From Epiperipatus broadwayi (Eukaryota > Onychophora > Udeonychophora > Euonychophora > Peripatidae), in NCBI GenBank assembly GCA_028023455.1, contig JAQFVV010000231.1, positions 1,574,501-1,638,500 on the forward strand: DNA of 64,000 nucleotides, in the 5' to 3' direction. The position numbers and the translations under genes are program-made. A model generated the notes under the pieces. It searched no databases, was not told the DNA's origin, and was given only the letters and a program-made list of their open reading frames with translations. Positions 49,040-60,884 of the stretch are shown here, in pieces; position 1 is the first letter of the stretch; every line of letters starts with the position of its first letter.

Positions 49040-49135
49040 AAAAAAATGTCAAGTTTCAACTAGTCTGAATTTGAATTCTTAGTTAATGGTATGACAGACA
49101 AATGTGCTAACCACTACACCACATAATCCTTTAAT
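49040..49135 (-). mobile_element. tRNA-derived SINE, family E, minus copy
   Basis: The minus strand reads GGATTATGTGGTGTAGTGGT, then TAGCACATTTGTCTGTCATA, a good box A in a tRNA-Asp/Glu/Val-like context. It continues with AAGAATTCAAATTCAGAC at the box-B position, which is degenerate. The body leftward resembles 55150-55300 (AACCAGAAAAA, CTAGTCTGAATT). Confidence 0.55.
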
Positions 49136-49709
49136 TTTGTTCTGGAAGCCAAATTTATTATTTTCTTGTAATTCATTAAGCTTTTAATTGTTGGCAGAAT
49201 ATTTACTGTACCATCTGGTTGTCTTTAATTGAAATAAAGTCAGTGTATCAAGGAACTTTCAGTTTTCATGTCCATTATGATGTCGTAAAGAAAAAGATTC
49301 AAGAACAGAAAGTTCCAAGATTGAAAAGTCATCTGTCACATTGGCTCCTAGATATCACATCATCTCCATGAGTGACAATACTCAATTACTTTATTATAGA
49401 AGTAACTTTTTCTAGTATAATGCAATTGGATTATTAGTAGGTACAATGTTATTGCCCCTCTATAACCACAAAATCAAAGTCTAGCATCATAGTATACAAG
49501 TGTCAAATTTCTAGCATTTATCCTTTTAATAATATCCTCACCAAATCTAATTAAAGATTAATATAACTGTTTATATGAAAGATAATGATTCTCATGTGAA
49601 ATAAAACTAATAAACAACTCCTTGTAAATGAGTATAGCCATTCTAATTCCAATGGTATGGAGGGGAGAAGAAAAAAAATTTACTCCAGAAATGTGTCTTA
49701 TGATAACTA

Positions 49710-49830
49710 TACAACCAAACATAAATAAATGACTTTATTGTTAAGAAGTTCATAAAGAACTCAAGTGTTGGAGGCGATCAGAACTGGAATCAATCTGAGG
49801 AACCTTGTGCTCCAATTAATTATTATAATG
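49710..49830 (-). mobile_element. SINE-like repeat, family B, minus copy
   Basis: The minus strand has CTCAGATTGATTCCAGTTCT (box-B-like), CACTTGAGTTCTTTATGAAC, TTCTTAACAATAAAGTCA and TTTATTTATG, in family B order. Confidence 0.55.
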
Positions 49831-50101
49831 AGTAATCTGATAAATGATTAGCAATGATTATTAACCTTTTAACTGTTTGACTCGTTCTTAATCGAGGCAC
49901 TTTTTGATACATATTCGTTTTAATCGAGTAAATTTGACATCGCTGTAAATTGCTTAGTTTTTGGACTACGTTTACGGTTTTAACGTCATTTTTTAGAACG
50001 CAAAAAGTTTTATAATATACTGCCATCTATTGAATTATTTTACAAGTAAAAAATCAATTAATTGATGATTTATGTCAAACAAAAACTAAGCACTGCCTTT
50101 T

Positions 50102-50215
50102 CACATCTTTTCTTGAATCTTATTGGCTGTTGAAATTTTGTAAACAAAAGAAAATGGAAAAGCTCCGCCTTCTCATCATCTTTTCTTGAATCTTATTGGC
50201 TGTTAAAATTTTTAT
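50102..50215. repeat. 71-bp direct duplication
   Basis: ATCTTTTCTTGAATCTTATT followed by GGCTGTT-AAATTTT occurs at about 50104 and again at about 50175. Confidence 0.8.
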
Positions 50216-51579
50216 ATGGCTGCCAAAAATTAAAAATTTACGAACGCTTTTGTTTTATTTTGAAAATGATAAACGAATGTTTTAGAGCATTTTAAAAATA
50301 TTTTTTGATGAAATACAAATAAAATACAAATTATTTTCATATAATATGTCAAAAATAAATATTATTTTACAAAAATAGTTACGATTTTAGCAAGAATTAT
50401 TTATTTATTGCAAAGTCGGGAAAAAAAAATCATAACGTGAAATTATGATTGCCGTTTCTTTTCATGTCAACCGTAACAAATATTTTTAAAATTAAAAATC
50501 AAAATTTATTTTTGAACAAACTTTCGTTTATTTTTATAATGTGAGAAATTACTAATATACTTTTTAAAAACGAAACTAAAGTGAATATATTTAAAAAAAC
50601 GGTCAATAACTTTTGAAAAATTGATACATTATTTTGTGCATCGGCTAATTAAAAGCTTTGAGTGATACCACCTGCAGCGAATGAACAATTGGACAGTTAA
50701 AGGGTTAATGGATATATCCAATGGTCAAAGAAGGTGGTGCAAAAAGATACTTGTTAAGTTACAGTAATTTGATACAGATAAATACTGAGCAAGACAATAA
50801 AGACATGAAAGAAGTAGTGACCTCAGTCATGTAAAGAATAGTGGTTCAACCACAAATGCATCTTGGGATCATTTATTTTTTTCATGTATTTTATTCATGG
50901 GTTTGGAATATCTGGAGGAAATGCAAAAGTTTTAATTATATTTAATTATACAATAACTTTAGTAATAAATTACTTTAAAAATATGACTAATAAAATTTTT
51001 TATACAAGTTATACATTTGATAAAAATTAAATTAATGCAAAGCTAAGTTGAGACACTTCACTTTTGTCTAAGGAATATTTTACTTCTGAATGTGGTTTGA
51101 TCAATTCTGTGATATAGATAATTGAATGACTTATTACTTAGATCATGTGACTTTTCAACACCAGAAGTACTAGATTGTGCTACAATGTAGAAAATTTAGT
51201 TCTAGGAGCATTGCTTTACCATTACACAGAGTAATTCTGAGATCAAACTGTCAGTTATGGCTATGAAGTTTAATAAACTGATTCTCTGATGCATAATATT
51301 ATCAAGTAGAATGATGGTGCTAACATGCTTCAGCTTTACATCATTCTCTTGCAGCTATATTCAACCCTAATTAACAGGTTTTATATTCATTTGATGGTAA
51401 AAACTGGAAATGAAGCAATATTCATTTTTAGTTCAAAAAACAATATGAAGATGTCACTAGTTTACATATATATTATACTACAAACAAGCCAACAAAAGCC
51501 TAGAACAATGGTGATTGATAGATTTTTTGAACATGGACATATAAAAATAACTTGGAAAGCAATGAGAAATAAGTTGTAT

Positions 51580-52120
51580 ATTTTTCATAGTTAATTTAAA
51601 TATTTTTATGATTATTTTTACAAAATATTTGTATAAGAATTGTTAAAAAGAATATATATATATATTCATGTTTACATTTGGATTCTTTTTTAATTATATT
51701 TATTTTTAAAAATACAAATTAAAAAATTCAAAGTAATAACAAACAGGATACCATGACCATTAAACTCACAGAAGTTTTATGATATTTTAATAATTACAAT
51801 TGCAATTTTAAATTTTAGAACAGAATTTCATGGCTTTATGATGTCTTAATATTAATTTACTCATATTTCAAAAATTAAATCCAATTAACAAAGATTTTGT
51901 TAATTTTAATATTTTTATCAGGTTTGTTGTAATTGTCTATTTTTAAAAAAATGCTTCTTTCTTATGAATTTCATTTTATTTTTTTCCCTATATTTGGAAA
52001 ATTCAAATATGATTTTTTAAGGATATTTTTCAATTGTAAACTTGATTCACAATAAGGTTTTAACTCTTTCTTAGTTCAAAATCCTTATTGGTAGATTGAA
52101 TTAAAGTTTCAAACATTTGA
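51580..52120 (+). repeat. Dispersed AT-rich repeat, family L, copy 3
   Basis: TTAATTTAAATATTTTTATG, then TGCAATTTTAAATTTTAGAA at 51799, and a CCTATATTTGGAAAATTCAA block at about 51987 follow the order of 740-1450 and 23030-23560. An 89-codon frame just upstream (51325-51594) is not recognised. Confidence 0.5.
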
Positions 52121-52559
52121 CTGGTCAGTTACAGAATCAGCAGTAAAATATATTTATCTTTTATAATTATATTTGTTTTAGTTTAATTTCTAATATGAAA
52201 ATTAATAATTCATTAGATTATTAAAGTAAATGAAAGATTTTTAAAAAAAATTATGTTTATAATTAACAAAAATAATCTATAGCAGTAAAACAAAAACCAT
52301 ATGATTGTCATTCAATTATAAGTTGCAGTCATACATTATTTTATTTCTTTGTCAATTTGCCTTCATGTAAAAGTAAATATTTTCTATTAAAATCTGAATT
52401 ATTTTTCTAAAATAATATTTCACAAAGATTGTGTGAAAAAAATAATAAATGTGTAAAAAATGATTCTAAACCATAATCAAAAAAAAATAGAACTGGTTAA
52501 AATCATTGACATGTGCTCTCTTATAGAAAGAACAAAAAACAACAAATCAGCACCTTGGA

Positions 52560-52715
52560 AGGCAGTCTTTATCTCACTGTTATACTGCTAAATTTAAATA
52601 TTATTGATTTAGTACTTTTAAAAAAATTCTTAAGGTGTCAGCATTATTTAGTATATTTTTTTCCTTGGAAAATCAGCAAGATAACATTAAAAATGGCAGT
52701 TAGAGGGTGAATTAA
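52560..52715 (+). repeat. Family L upstream block, separate piece
   Basis: TATTGATTTAGTACTTTTAA, then GGTGTCAGCATTATTTAG, matches 22860-22915, the block upstream of family L copy 2. Its position after copy 3 suggests a second, truncated insertion. Confidence 0.35.
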
Positions 52716-53512
52716 AATTGTGAACACATAGAAAATGCATGAGTGCAGTCTATATTCAGAAAAAGTTAATACTAAAATAACATCTTAAACTATTAATTTT
52801 GAACATATCTCTGCCGATATCCTAATATGAAGCTAAACAATAAGTACTGATTTAAAGTCAGTATTCCTAATAAATGCAAAATAAAGGTTGAAAACAAAAG
52901 TTCTTTAATGAGTTTTGATTGTTAGAATAAGCAACAGTGAAAAATGGTAGGACAATTAAAAATATTAGATAACACAGGTATAATTAAAAATAAAATGTAT
53001 AATGGCATAACTGTGATGTCATTATTACTTCTACCCAGCTAAATTCATTGTACTAATACAATAATATACTTTACAGTAAATGATTTAAATATGGTAATTA
53101 CTTAAACAATGCATATTATCAAATAATATTCATATAATCAAGACAAATGTATCTTGTTTAAAGATTTATATTATGATCAATTGAAATCATTAAATTGACA
53201 AACAGAATATAATACTATTAATGACATTCATTTTTGAAGATAAGATTGTATTTATTTCAGTGAAAACAATAATTAGCTAAGCAATGCTTTCAACCCAGTA
53301 GGTCATATTCAAAGTGCTCAAACTTTTCAGCTGAGATTAATCAATTAAAAGAAAAACACAAAATTTGATAACTGATAATTAATATGCAAATTTGTTATTT
53401 ACATATTCTACTTTCAGAATAAAGTGATACATAAGATTTTTTTATTGCATAGGTAGTTAATAATATATATAATATTTTATTTTAAAAAAATTGCTCTTAT
53501 TTAATTTGAGGA

Positions 53513-53699
53513 GTAATGCATTAAAAAATCCCAATTTTTTTTTTTACTTTCAATCACAACTTTAGTTGTTATATGTAATTTAAAATAAAAGCATGGGGTA
53601 TCCATATTTATGGATGGCCCATGCTTTTATTTCAAGTTACATATAATAATCAAAATTGGGTTTGAAGAAATCCTTTTTTTTTAGTTTTTAATGCATTAC
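53513..53699. mobile_element. MITE-like fold-back, family M, copy 2 (~80-bp arms)
   Basis: The arms 53513-53596 and 53620-53699 have tips GTAATGCATTAAAAA and TTTTTAATGCATTAC. They share inner words CCCAATTTT, TATATGTAA and AAATAAAAGCATG, and surround a TATCCATATTTATGGAT centre. The inner end TTGAAATAAAAGCAT is shared with 41454-41729. A taller palindrome and shorter spacer than copy 1. Confidence 0.75.
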
Positions 53700-55149
53700 T
53701 TACATATTATTTTTAATATTTAATTACTTTTTTCATTCAATGTAGCGAATGTTTCTTATATATGTAAATAGAGGATTTGAACTTAGGATTTTTCAATCTA
53801 TATTCATCCTTCAATATTCCTATATTTTTCAATGGATTTTTGTATGCAAATTTAAAAACTAACAATCAAAATAATAACATTGTATTTCCAGTATTTGAAA
53901 TGAAATGAAGCATCAAAAATCATTTACAAAATTTATGTTTACGAAGGCATTTAAAAAAATAATAATAATAACAAGTTTTGGTTCATCAATCAAAAGAAAT
54001 CAAGATTTCATCCTTCATTTCTTTTAATTAATTGTAAATACTTTTGAATGAATTATTCATGAAATTCACTGAAATCATATTAGTAAAATATATATCATCA
54101 TCCATATTGCACAACACTGATAGCTCATAGAACAAATAACAAAGTGGTCTGAAGATGGCCGACCAACACTTTTAGGTGGAAAACCCTAAAGTATTGCACA
54201 GTCACAGTGCATTGTCCTCAATATCTAACATGTTCAAAATTTGAAGATAATCTATTTCATAAAAGTATATTAAAAATGAATTACAAAATCTCAACCAAAC
54301 AAATAAACAGAATTTCTAAGCTGAATAAGAGTATTTAATATAACATCATCCAAGTAAAATTATTTTCAAGAGGCTTATATTTTGTCACATAGGTCACTGA
54401 CTTATAGATAAACTGGTTAATAAAACATTTGTTGATAAATAGAGTACTTATTCCTAGCTAGAATGTAAACATGATAAAAAGAAGGTTCAAACCCTCACAA
54501 TTGGCAATGAACAAATCTGGTAATCAGACCTTTTTGCTCACTGTTTCTTTTCTCTTAGATAGATATCCTAGTTAACTATTCTTAGCTAAAGGGTAAAACA
54601 AAAATGGAAAAATCTTGCAGATAGTAATTGGTAAATTTTTAATTAGCTCAATATGTATTTAAACAAAGAGCGTAAATCACTGTCCTCCAGGCTATGACTT
54701 AAAAACACTCTAAATGTTGAACAAAGAATCAAGAATACCTCTGATATGTTTATAATCATATCTTTGTCAACACTGTTGGTAATTCAGATAGAAATTAATT
54801 TATCAACCAGATGGAATATGGTGCTTAAGAGTTATAGTAATTTGAAAGCTTCTGTTTCCTCGCTGCTTCTTTTTAAGAGACTGCTAGAAAAGCCTTTGCC
54901 TTACAATGGGCTATTTATTAATAAGGCTATTTTTTTTCACATATATAGTAGCAATTTCTCTTTAAAAAAGGGCAGTCATAGAGTCAGCAGCAAAAGGAAT
55001 ATAATACTTCTCCAGTAGGACAGAAACTATATCATACAATCATGGTTTTATTTTTAAAAAAACGGTCAATAATTATGACCAACAAGATTAACCTGGAAAC
55101 ATTTCCTTTCCAGCAAACAATAGTTAATTACTAATTGATACTGATAGTT

Positions 55150-55300
55150 AGCCAAAATAACTATGGGCTAATTGTCTGGGGAGAAAAATCTGAAGCCTAT
55201 TTCTAACCAGAAAAATTGTTTAAAGTTCATCCAGTCTGAATTCAAATTCCAGGTCATGGGAATAGCAGAACATGAACTCCTCTACTTCTCTTCCATATAA
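55150..55300 (-). mobile_element. SINE family E-like fragment
   Basis: AACCAGAAAAATTG, CCAGTCTGAATTCAAATTCC and TGGGAATAGCAG resemble 49020-49100 in the same orientation. The box-A end is too diverged to recognise. Confidence 0.4.
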
Positions 55301-55339
55301 CAAGATTTTTTAATCTCTTTGAGGATGTGAATTAGTAAT

Positions 55340-57550
55340 ATATATATATATAAGAGATATTTTGCGGGTTCATCCGTGTTAAAAAATTTAAATATTGATA
55401 TACTGATATTTCGACTTGATCACACAAGTTATCCATTGGGTGACATATATGTTGACTGTTGCATTAAATTTTATGCAGTATAATAAACAAATAAAATAGA
55501 AACAAGATAAAAATATTGCATTAAATTTGTTTAGTTAATTCCACAATCCAGTAGTGGCATTTTCCAATAAGCAGTTCATAATAAAGTAGTAAAATCAATG
55601 GAGAGTAAGGAGTATTTTAAAAGCTCATTGGTTAAAGTTTATTTTCAATATTTTTTTCTTTCCATAGTAAAATATAAAAAATAAATTGCAGATAGCTACA
55701 GTAGTTGAATAAGTTTAAAAATAACAATGAATTAAAAAGGTTAAGATAAAAATTCCACTGTCAGAAGGCGGAAGTAAGTCAACAAAACATCACATGACTT
55801 TCTTGACTTGCATTCACTGAACAGCAATTCACTAGTCCCTAGATATATCCACATATAAATACTGAAAATACTTCTTTATGTACTTTATAAAATGCAACAC
55901 TTTATTTATAACGCTTGCAAAATTGATGACAATTTTGACAAGTTCAAGAGACTTCCTCAGAGATTCTTCCAAAATCAACCAAATTAGTTTTCTTTCTATC
56001 AGCTTTTGTCAGTGAGGACTTGACAGTCATTTTACACTATTTTATATTCTCAAACTAATATCCTGAAATGCAACAAATTAAAAGTGGTTTGAACCCAAAC
56101 TCTTGATTGTATAGTTATATAGATTTGGCACTAGGGCAGCTGCATTGGATTTTGGTAGTTATATTCAATATGTCCTTTAAATAGCAGTAACTTAACCTAT
56201 TTCAATTTGCTCCAGAATCATCTATTGCAAATGTGAGTAATCAACTGGAAAAATAACAATGCTTTATTGGTATCCCCATATTCATTTCTGGATTGTTACC
56301 TATTTTCAGAGCTAGAGACTAAAACAAAAAAGAAAGTAACATCTCACCTTGCAACAATAAATTGTAATCAGTGTTATAACTACCATATAGAAAAAAATAC
56401 TGTAAAGTCTAGAGGATTTATATGAATTACAGAGTATTATTTGTTTGGCTCTTAAACAGATGCAATACAACAAGGACAAAATTTCTTTTTCAAGTACCCC
56501 CTCTCCCCCAAAATCATTTAATTATGCCATTGATTAAACAGATGAGTAATACTCTCTTAATATTCTTCTTTGGCCCTTCAATGGACAATCTAATGTCTGT
56601 TGATTTTTTTTTACAATGGATTTTATTGATATCTTTTTTATTATTACTGACGACTCAAGTACATGCCATGTGTGATTAATTCAATAATAGATCGGCAGAC
56701 TCGAAAACTTAAGGCTTCCGGGATCGTAGCTCAATTATGCCACTTAGACTTTCGAATTTCATGAGAATTTCTAAGGAACAAATCATTTGGTAATTTATTA
56801 CTGAAATATGTATACAAACTCGCTACATATTAATAGTTTCGCTGAATAATTTATTTGGCAAAATGTATATAAATAACCTACTCCCGGCCATCGTTTTCAA
56901 ACGCAAAAGATATTCAGTCATTATATTATGTCTATATATATATTAAAATTGGTTATTGTGAGATAATGTTTGTTATTAGATTTTAACTATTGTGAAAAAT
57001 TTCCAAGCTTCTCCCTATTGATATGCAAATTATATGCAAATGATTAAAAAGCTTAATGACTTTTAAATAAAACAATGGGGTGGAGGTAATTAGCAATGCA
57101 AATTCTCTATCGGAGTGTAACAAAAATCCTTTTCAGAAAGAACGTAAAATATAGTCAACATTGATATATTGCTAAGATTATAATATAAATTTATCTTGGG
57201 AATCCATTCACTTTAAAGTACATACATTTTTAAAATTGACTTTACACCTTCCGTTGACTAAGAATACAGCTGCAAGAGAGAATATCAAAAGACGCTGTGA
57301 ATATATGTATATATAAATGTACAAAAGGGAAAGTAAAAAAAAAAGAATTTATATTCCGTAAGTTCTAAAAGTAATGAACGTTATAAATGTGCATATAAAA
57401 ACAGTATAAAAATTGACTGCTTAAAATATAAATATACTATAAAGTATATACTGTAATGAAAAGATATAAAATAATAATAAATGCCAAATGAAATTATTCA
57501 TAGGATTGTATAAGGAAACGGTAATGTTTACCAACTAGAATATATATCAA
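55340..57550. other. No gene recognised
   Basis: AT-rich DNA. A faint family B-like segment (CGGCAGACTCGAAAACTTAA, GGGATCGTAGC) lies at 56692-56760. An 85-codon frame at 56422-56679 shows no motif. Confidence 0.4.
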
Positions 57551-57556
57551 AGGACT

Positions 57557-57665
57557 GTCAAGCATTGGTGGTCAAGAATTCAGCGACAGCAGCTTTACAA
57601 GCAGTTGTCCCGGGTTAGCGGGTTTGCTTCCCGGCTGATGCTATGAAACATGAGAAGAAGAAAAA
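57557..57665 (+). mobile_element. tRNA-derived SINE, family A, copy
   Basis: GTCAAGCATTGGTGGTCAAG, the hairpin AGCAGCTTTACAAGCAG, GGGTTAGCGGGTTTGCTTCC and CGGCTGATGCTATGAAACAT, with an A-rich end, match 35945-36050 closely. The same GTTAGCGG duplication lies ahead of box B. Confidence 0.8.
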
Positions 57666-58181
57666 TTAAAGTAATTTAAATGCCATTTTGATTTCCAGAA
57701 GTTAATTAAAAGTCATAAATAATTATTATTTGCCTTGAAGGCTCGATTGAATAACGAAAATCAACTCAGTTCAGGATCCTCTAAACAGAATGGTAATGTG
57801 AAATTCCCAAATACGCCATTAGTATTGTCTTTGTCACATGGCCTTTCTAGGGATCAACCATGTGAGAAATGGTAGGTTGAGAGTCTTCGATCTGCGATTT
57901 TACTACTGCAATAAACCTCAACAACTACTATTTATAAAAATTACAAAGTTTCTATGTGCCAATATCGCATACCGACCAGAAATTAATTAGACACATCCAA
58001 CAAATTTATCACTTGATAAAAATGAACTAATATTTCCACTTTTCATAAAAATAATTTTTTAAAAATGTCAATTTGTGATATTTTAAAAATGAAAATATTA
58101 TTATCAATGTTTCTTTAAAGCTTTGTGAAGAAGGCATTTTGTTGTCCATATAATGTTGGAATATTTACATTATCTTACATT

Positions 58182-58294
58182 AATAATAATTAGCATTAAG
58201 CTAATGCATATGCGCTTTGTGGATTTAACTATAAATGAATACTCTCATTTTTTCCACAAAGCTCATGTGCATTAGCTTAATGCTAATTATTATT
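58182..58294. repeat. Hairpin, 42-bp arms, 2 mismatches
   Basis: The left arm 58182-58223 begins AATAATAATTAGCATTAAGC and the right arm 58253-58294 is its reverse complement except at two positions. A 29-base loop separates them. No target duplication was seen. It is shaped like a very short MITE. Confidence 0.85.
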
Positions 58295-58374
58295 ATAGTT
58301 TAAAAACATCGCGCTATATAAAATAATATCTTATTATCTAACATTAAATACTGAATCTTTTTAGAATTTTTTTT

Positions 58375-58565
58375 TTTTAACTTTAAAATTTTCTAATTAC
58401 ATTCAACTGTTAGTATTAGCACACAGATTAGTATTGAATGTATGCTCATTATTACTGGCATGACTACTGATGGTAATAGCATGGAAATTGAACAATATAC
58501 TTTTAGCTACTTGGATAATTAATTTTTAGGATAAAGCTCTAATCAAATGAACCATTACGCCAAAA
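58375..58565 (-). mobile_element. SINE family D, minus copy
   Basis: TTTTCTAATTACATTCAACTG, AGCATGGAAATTGAAC (degenerate box B on the minus strand) and AAAGCTCTAATCAAATG match the minus copy at 60510-60650. The interval between tail and box B is longer and diverged. Confidence 0.5.
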
Positions 58566-58623
58566 GCAACAGCCGAAATTTAGTATATTTATTTATGAAG
58601 GTTCTCTGATGTCTCCATTTTTT

Positions 58624-58821
58624 TCCAAAGAACAAAGTTAATTAGTGGCTTCTAGATATTGACATATGGAATTAATTATCATTATTATATGAGCAATTTC
58701 TTTGAATTGTCTTCTTTTTACATTTGCCTTTTTGTATTTTGCTAATCGAACATATATTCATTGGTACATATGTGGTCTGCAACCTTAAACACACCTGTTT
58801 TCTCTTTTCTACCATCAGTTT
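58624..58821 (-). mobile_element. Penelope-like retroelement fragment, minus copy
   Basis: The minus strand encodes TGVFKVADHICTNEYMFD and then, after a stop and frameshift, QFKEIAHIIMIINSI. It is colinear with the plus copy that starts at 58822, and the two lie head to head with almost no spacer. It is more decayed than its partner. Confidence 0.5.
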
Positions 58822-59040
58822 GTGATCTTGCAATCATTTTTCAAACTGATGATTAGAAAAAAAACAGATGTGTCTAAAATAGCAGACCATGTATATACCA
58901 ATGAAAATATGTTCCATTTGGAAAACATTGGATTAAAGGGGAAAGGCCAAAAAAGAATAGTTACGGAAATGGCTCACATAAAAATTGCAAATAATCCCAT
59001 ACACCAATCTAATGTGCGCATAAAGTCTGGATGCTACTAA
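58822..59040 (+). mobile_element. Penelope-like (GIY-YIG region) retroelement fragment, plus copy
   Basis: The 72-codon frame reads KIADHVYTNENMFHLENI, later KRIVTEMAHIKIANNP and a final SGCY. This resembles the segment at and after the endonuclease region of GIY-YIG-type Penelope-like elements, where S-x-x-x-HxxxxxHxxDxENxxIL is followed by KRxxxEMxHIKxxxNxxN. Only this tail survives, and no reverse-transcriptase motifs are nearby. The family call rests on remembered pattern only, so it is tentative. Confidence 0.5.
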
Positions 59041-59224
59041 TTAATCTTGCTCTTAGCAAAAAATGAAGAAATCAGGAGGATTTTCATAAATAAATAGATG
59101 AAATTTCTGTTGTGGCTTTGGCAGAATGACGATTAGAGATTTACCTTAAGAATTCAGTATGAAAAAAAAAAAGGAAAATAATACCAATCAAAGCCTTGTC
59201 TTATCGAACTTATCTGTGTTCCAT

Positions 59225-59340
59225 TACTGTCAGGTGATTGTAATTGGAAAATTTAAATAAAGTTTAAAAACAAAAATTCTAAAAACATTCAATTTTGATA
59301 TTAGATGATGGAAATAGTTCAACATATAAGTATTATTGTT
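59225..59340 (+). mobile_element. SINE family D, 3' tail fragment
   Basis: GTCAGGTGATTGTAATTGGA, AAATTTAAATAAAG, ACATTCAATTTTGATATTAG and GATGGAAATAGTTCAA are shared with 60815-60898 downstream of the plus SINE there, so the shared unit extends beyond the SINE proper. Confidence 0.5.
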
Positions 59341-59777
59341 AACCATTGATTATCTATAAAAAAAAACAGACAGCATACCAGTATCACATGCGTAGAAATT
59401 AATTATGTATCAGTCAATAAATTAGCCATTTTTAAGCTTATAAATAAATTTTATTAATATCTAAGGCATTCATATTTCATAAAAAAAAAAAATTCAAAAA
59501 TGTTATTTTATGATATTTAAAAATGAAATACCATTAAGTACAAGTTTGAATTTGTTACCCAAATAGTATATGCTGAGATCAAATACCACATGCAATAAAT
59601 ATGCTGAAAGCTAAACAATATAGAATATCAACTGTAAATCTCTGCATCTAACAATACTAAAAATTATAAAAGTATAAGCTTTAACATAGACTAATGTAAT
59701 CATAAATATAGAAGACTGTATAGAGAAAAGCTTTCATGTCTGTTTTTAAAAACAAAAAACACTATGTACTTGGAGGA

Positions 59778-60112
59778 CTTTCAACTATTACACAAGTCAT
59801 AGGCATGGCATAAATTGGAAAGTGGGAGTGGGTGTATAGGTACACTGTTATTGCTAATTTGCATAAAATTTAAATATGGAAATTAATTAGAGAGAGTAGG
59901 CACTGAATGCAGCTACTTTAAACGAAAAAATTAAAGAGGCATGCCATATCTCAAGTGACAAAAACTCTGTCAATAGAAAGAATTATGTGTGCCCCTACCA
60001 AAAAGATGGCCTATTCTCCCTAATTAATTCTCATATTTAAATTTTATGTAAATTAGCACAGTCACTCCCACTTTCCAATTTATGCTACATCTATGGCTTT
60101 GTAATAGTCGGC
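59778..60112. mobile_element. Fold-back element, ~95-110-bp arms
   Basis: The left arm 59778-59890 and right arm 60020-60112 share, as inverted repeats, ACTATTAC, GCATAAATTGGAAAGTGGGA, GTGCTAATTT, ATAAAATTTAAATATG and AATTAATTAG. A ~130-base unique centre lies between. No transposase was seen, so it is probably a non-autonomous DNA element. Confidence 0.7.
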
Positions 60113-60509
60113 AGCTGGCTAAGCACATGCTGATTAAAAAAACAGACTTTATGAAGACTTTTATTTATACGGGTCTTCATATATTTATGATTACATTACT
60201 AAGAATGTAGACAGGAGTGCATGATCCCAAGAAGTTAACAGCTGACAAATTTGGGGGCCAATATGGTATACGGCTGTACTTTGTCAGCTATCAGTCTCCG
60301 GAAGTGAGGCACTAAATCAGAGAAATACATACTTTTTAGAAAATGATGTTCTTGGAAGTAATACTAAAAAATGAGAGTAATTATAACATTTTTTGCAGAA
60401 GGTCTGTGATGATGGCATGTTAATTGTACTTATATGTTGAACTTTGAACTATTTCTGTTATCCATTGAATGTCTTTAGAAAAATTGGCAAACTTTTATTT
60501 AAAATTTTC

Positions 60510-60650
60510 AATTACATTCAACTGTTATCCTCTCTTCTATCAGATGTTTCTGGCCTGACCAGTGACTGTACTAGCATGGGAATCGAACCAGGACCATTAG
60601 ATTCTTGAATATTGAGTTTTTAAAGTAATGCTCTAAACAAATGGTTTTTT
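60510..60650 (-). mobile_element. SINE family D, minus copy
   Basis: The minus strand reads TTTAGAGCATTACTTTAAAA (box A region), ATTCAAGAATCTAATGGTCC, then TGGTTCGATTCCCATG (canonical box B) and CATCTGATAGAAGAGAGGA. Its tail is the complement of AATTACATTCAACTG. It sits back to back with the plus copy that follows. Confidence 0.7.
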
Positions 60651-60865
60651 GTTAGTCAGAGCCTTACCTTAAAATTCAATATTCAACATTCTAAAGGTCC
60701 AGGTTTGATTCCCATGGTAGTACTCCCATTAGGTATGCTAGCAACATCTGAGGAAGAGAGGAGAATAACATCTCTCAAAACATTGTGCATATATTAACCT
60801 GTGTACTATTACTAACAGGTGAACGTAATTGGAAAATTTAAATAAAGCTAATTTTTGTAGTCATT
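60651..60865 (+). mobile_element. SINE family D, plus copy
   Basis: GTCAGAGCCTTACC (box A region), AGGTCCAGGTTTGATTCCCA (box B), GCAACATCTGAGGAAGAGAG, ATCTCTCAAAACATTGTG and finally GTAATTGGAAAATTTAAATA with AAG. This is the most complete copy in the window and defines the layout of head, GAGGAAGAG module and AATTTAAATAAAG tail. Confidence 0.7.
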
Positions 60866-60884
60866 CAATACTTAATATTAGAGG

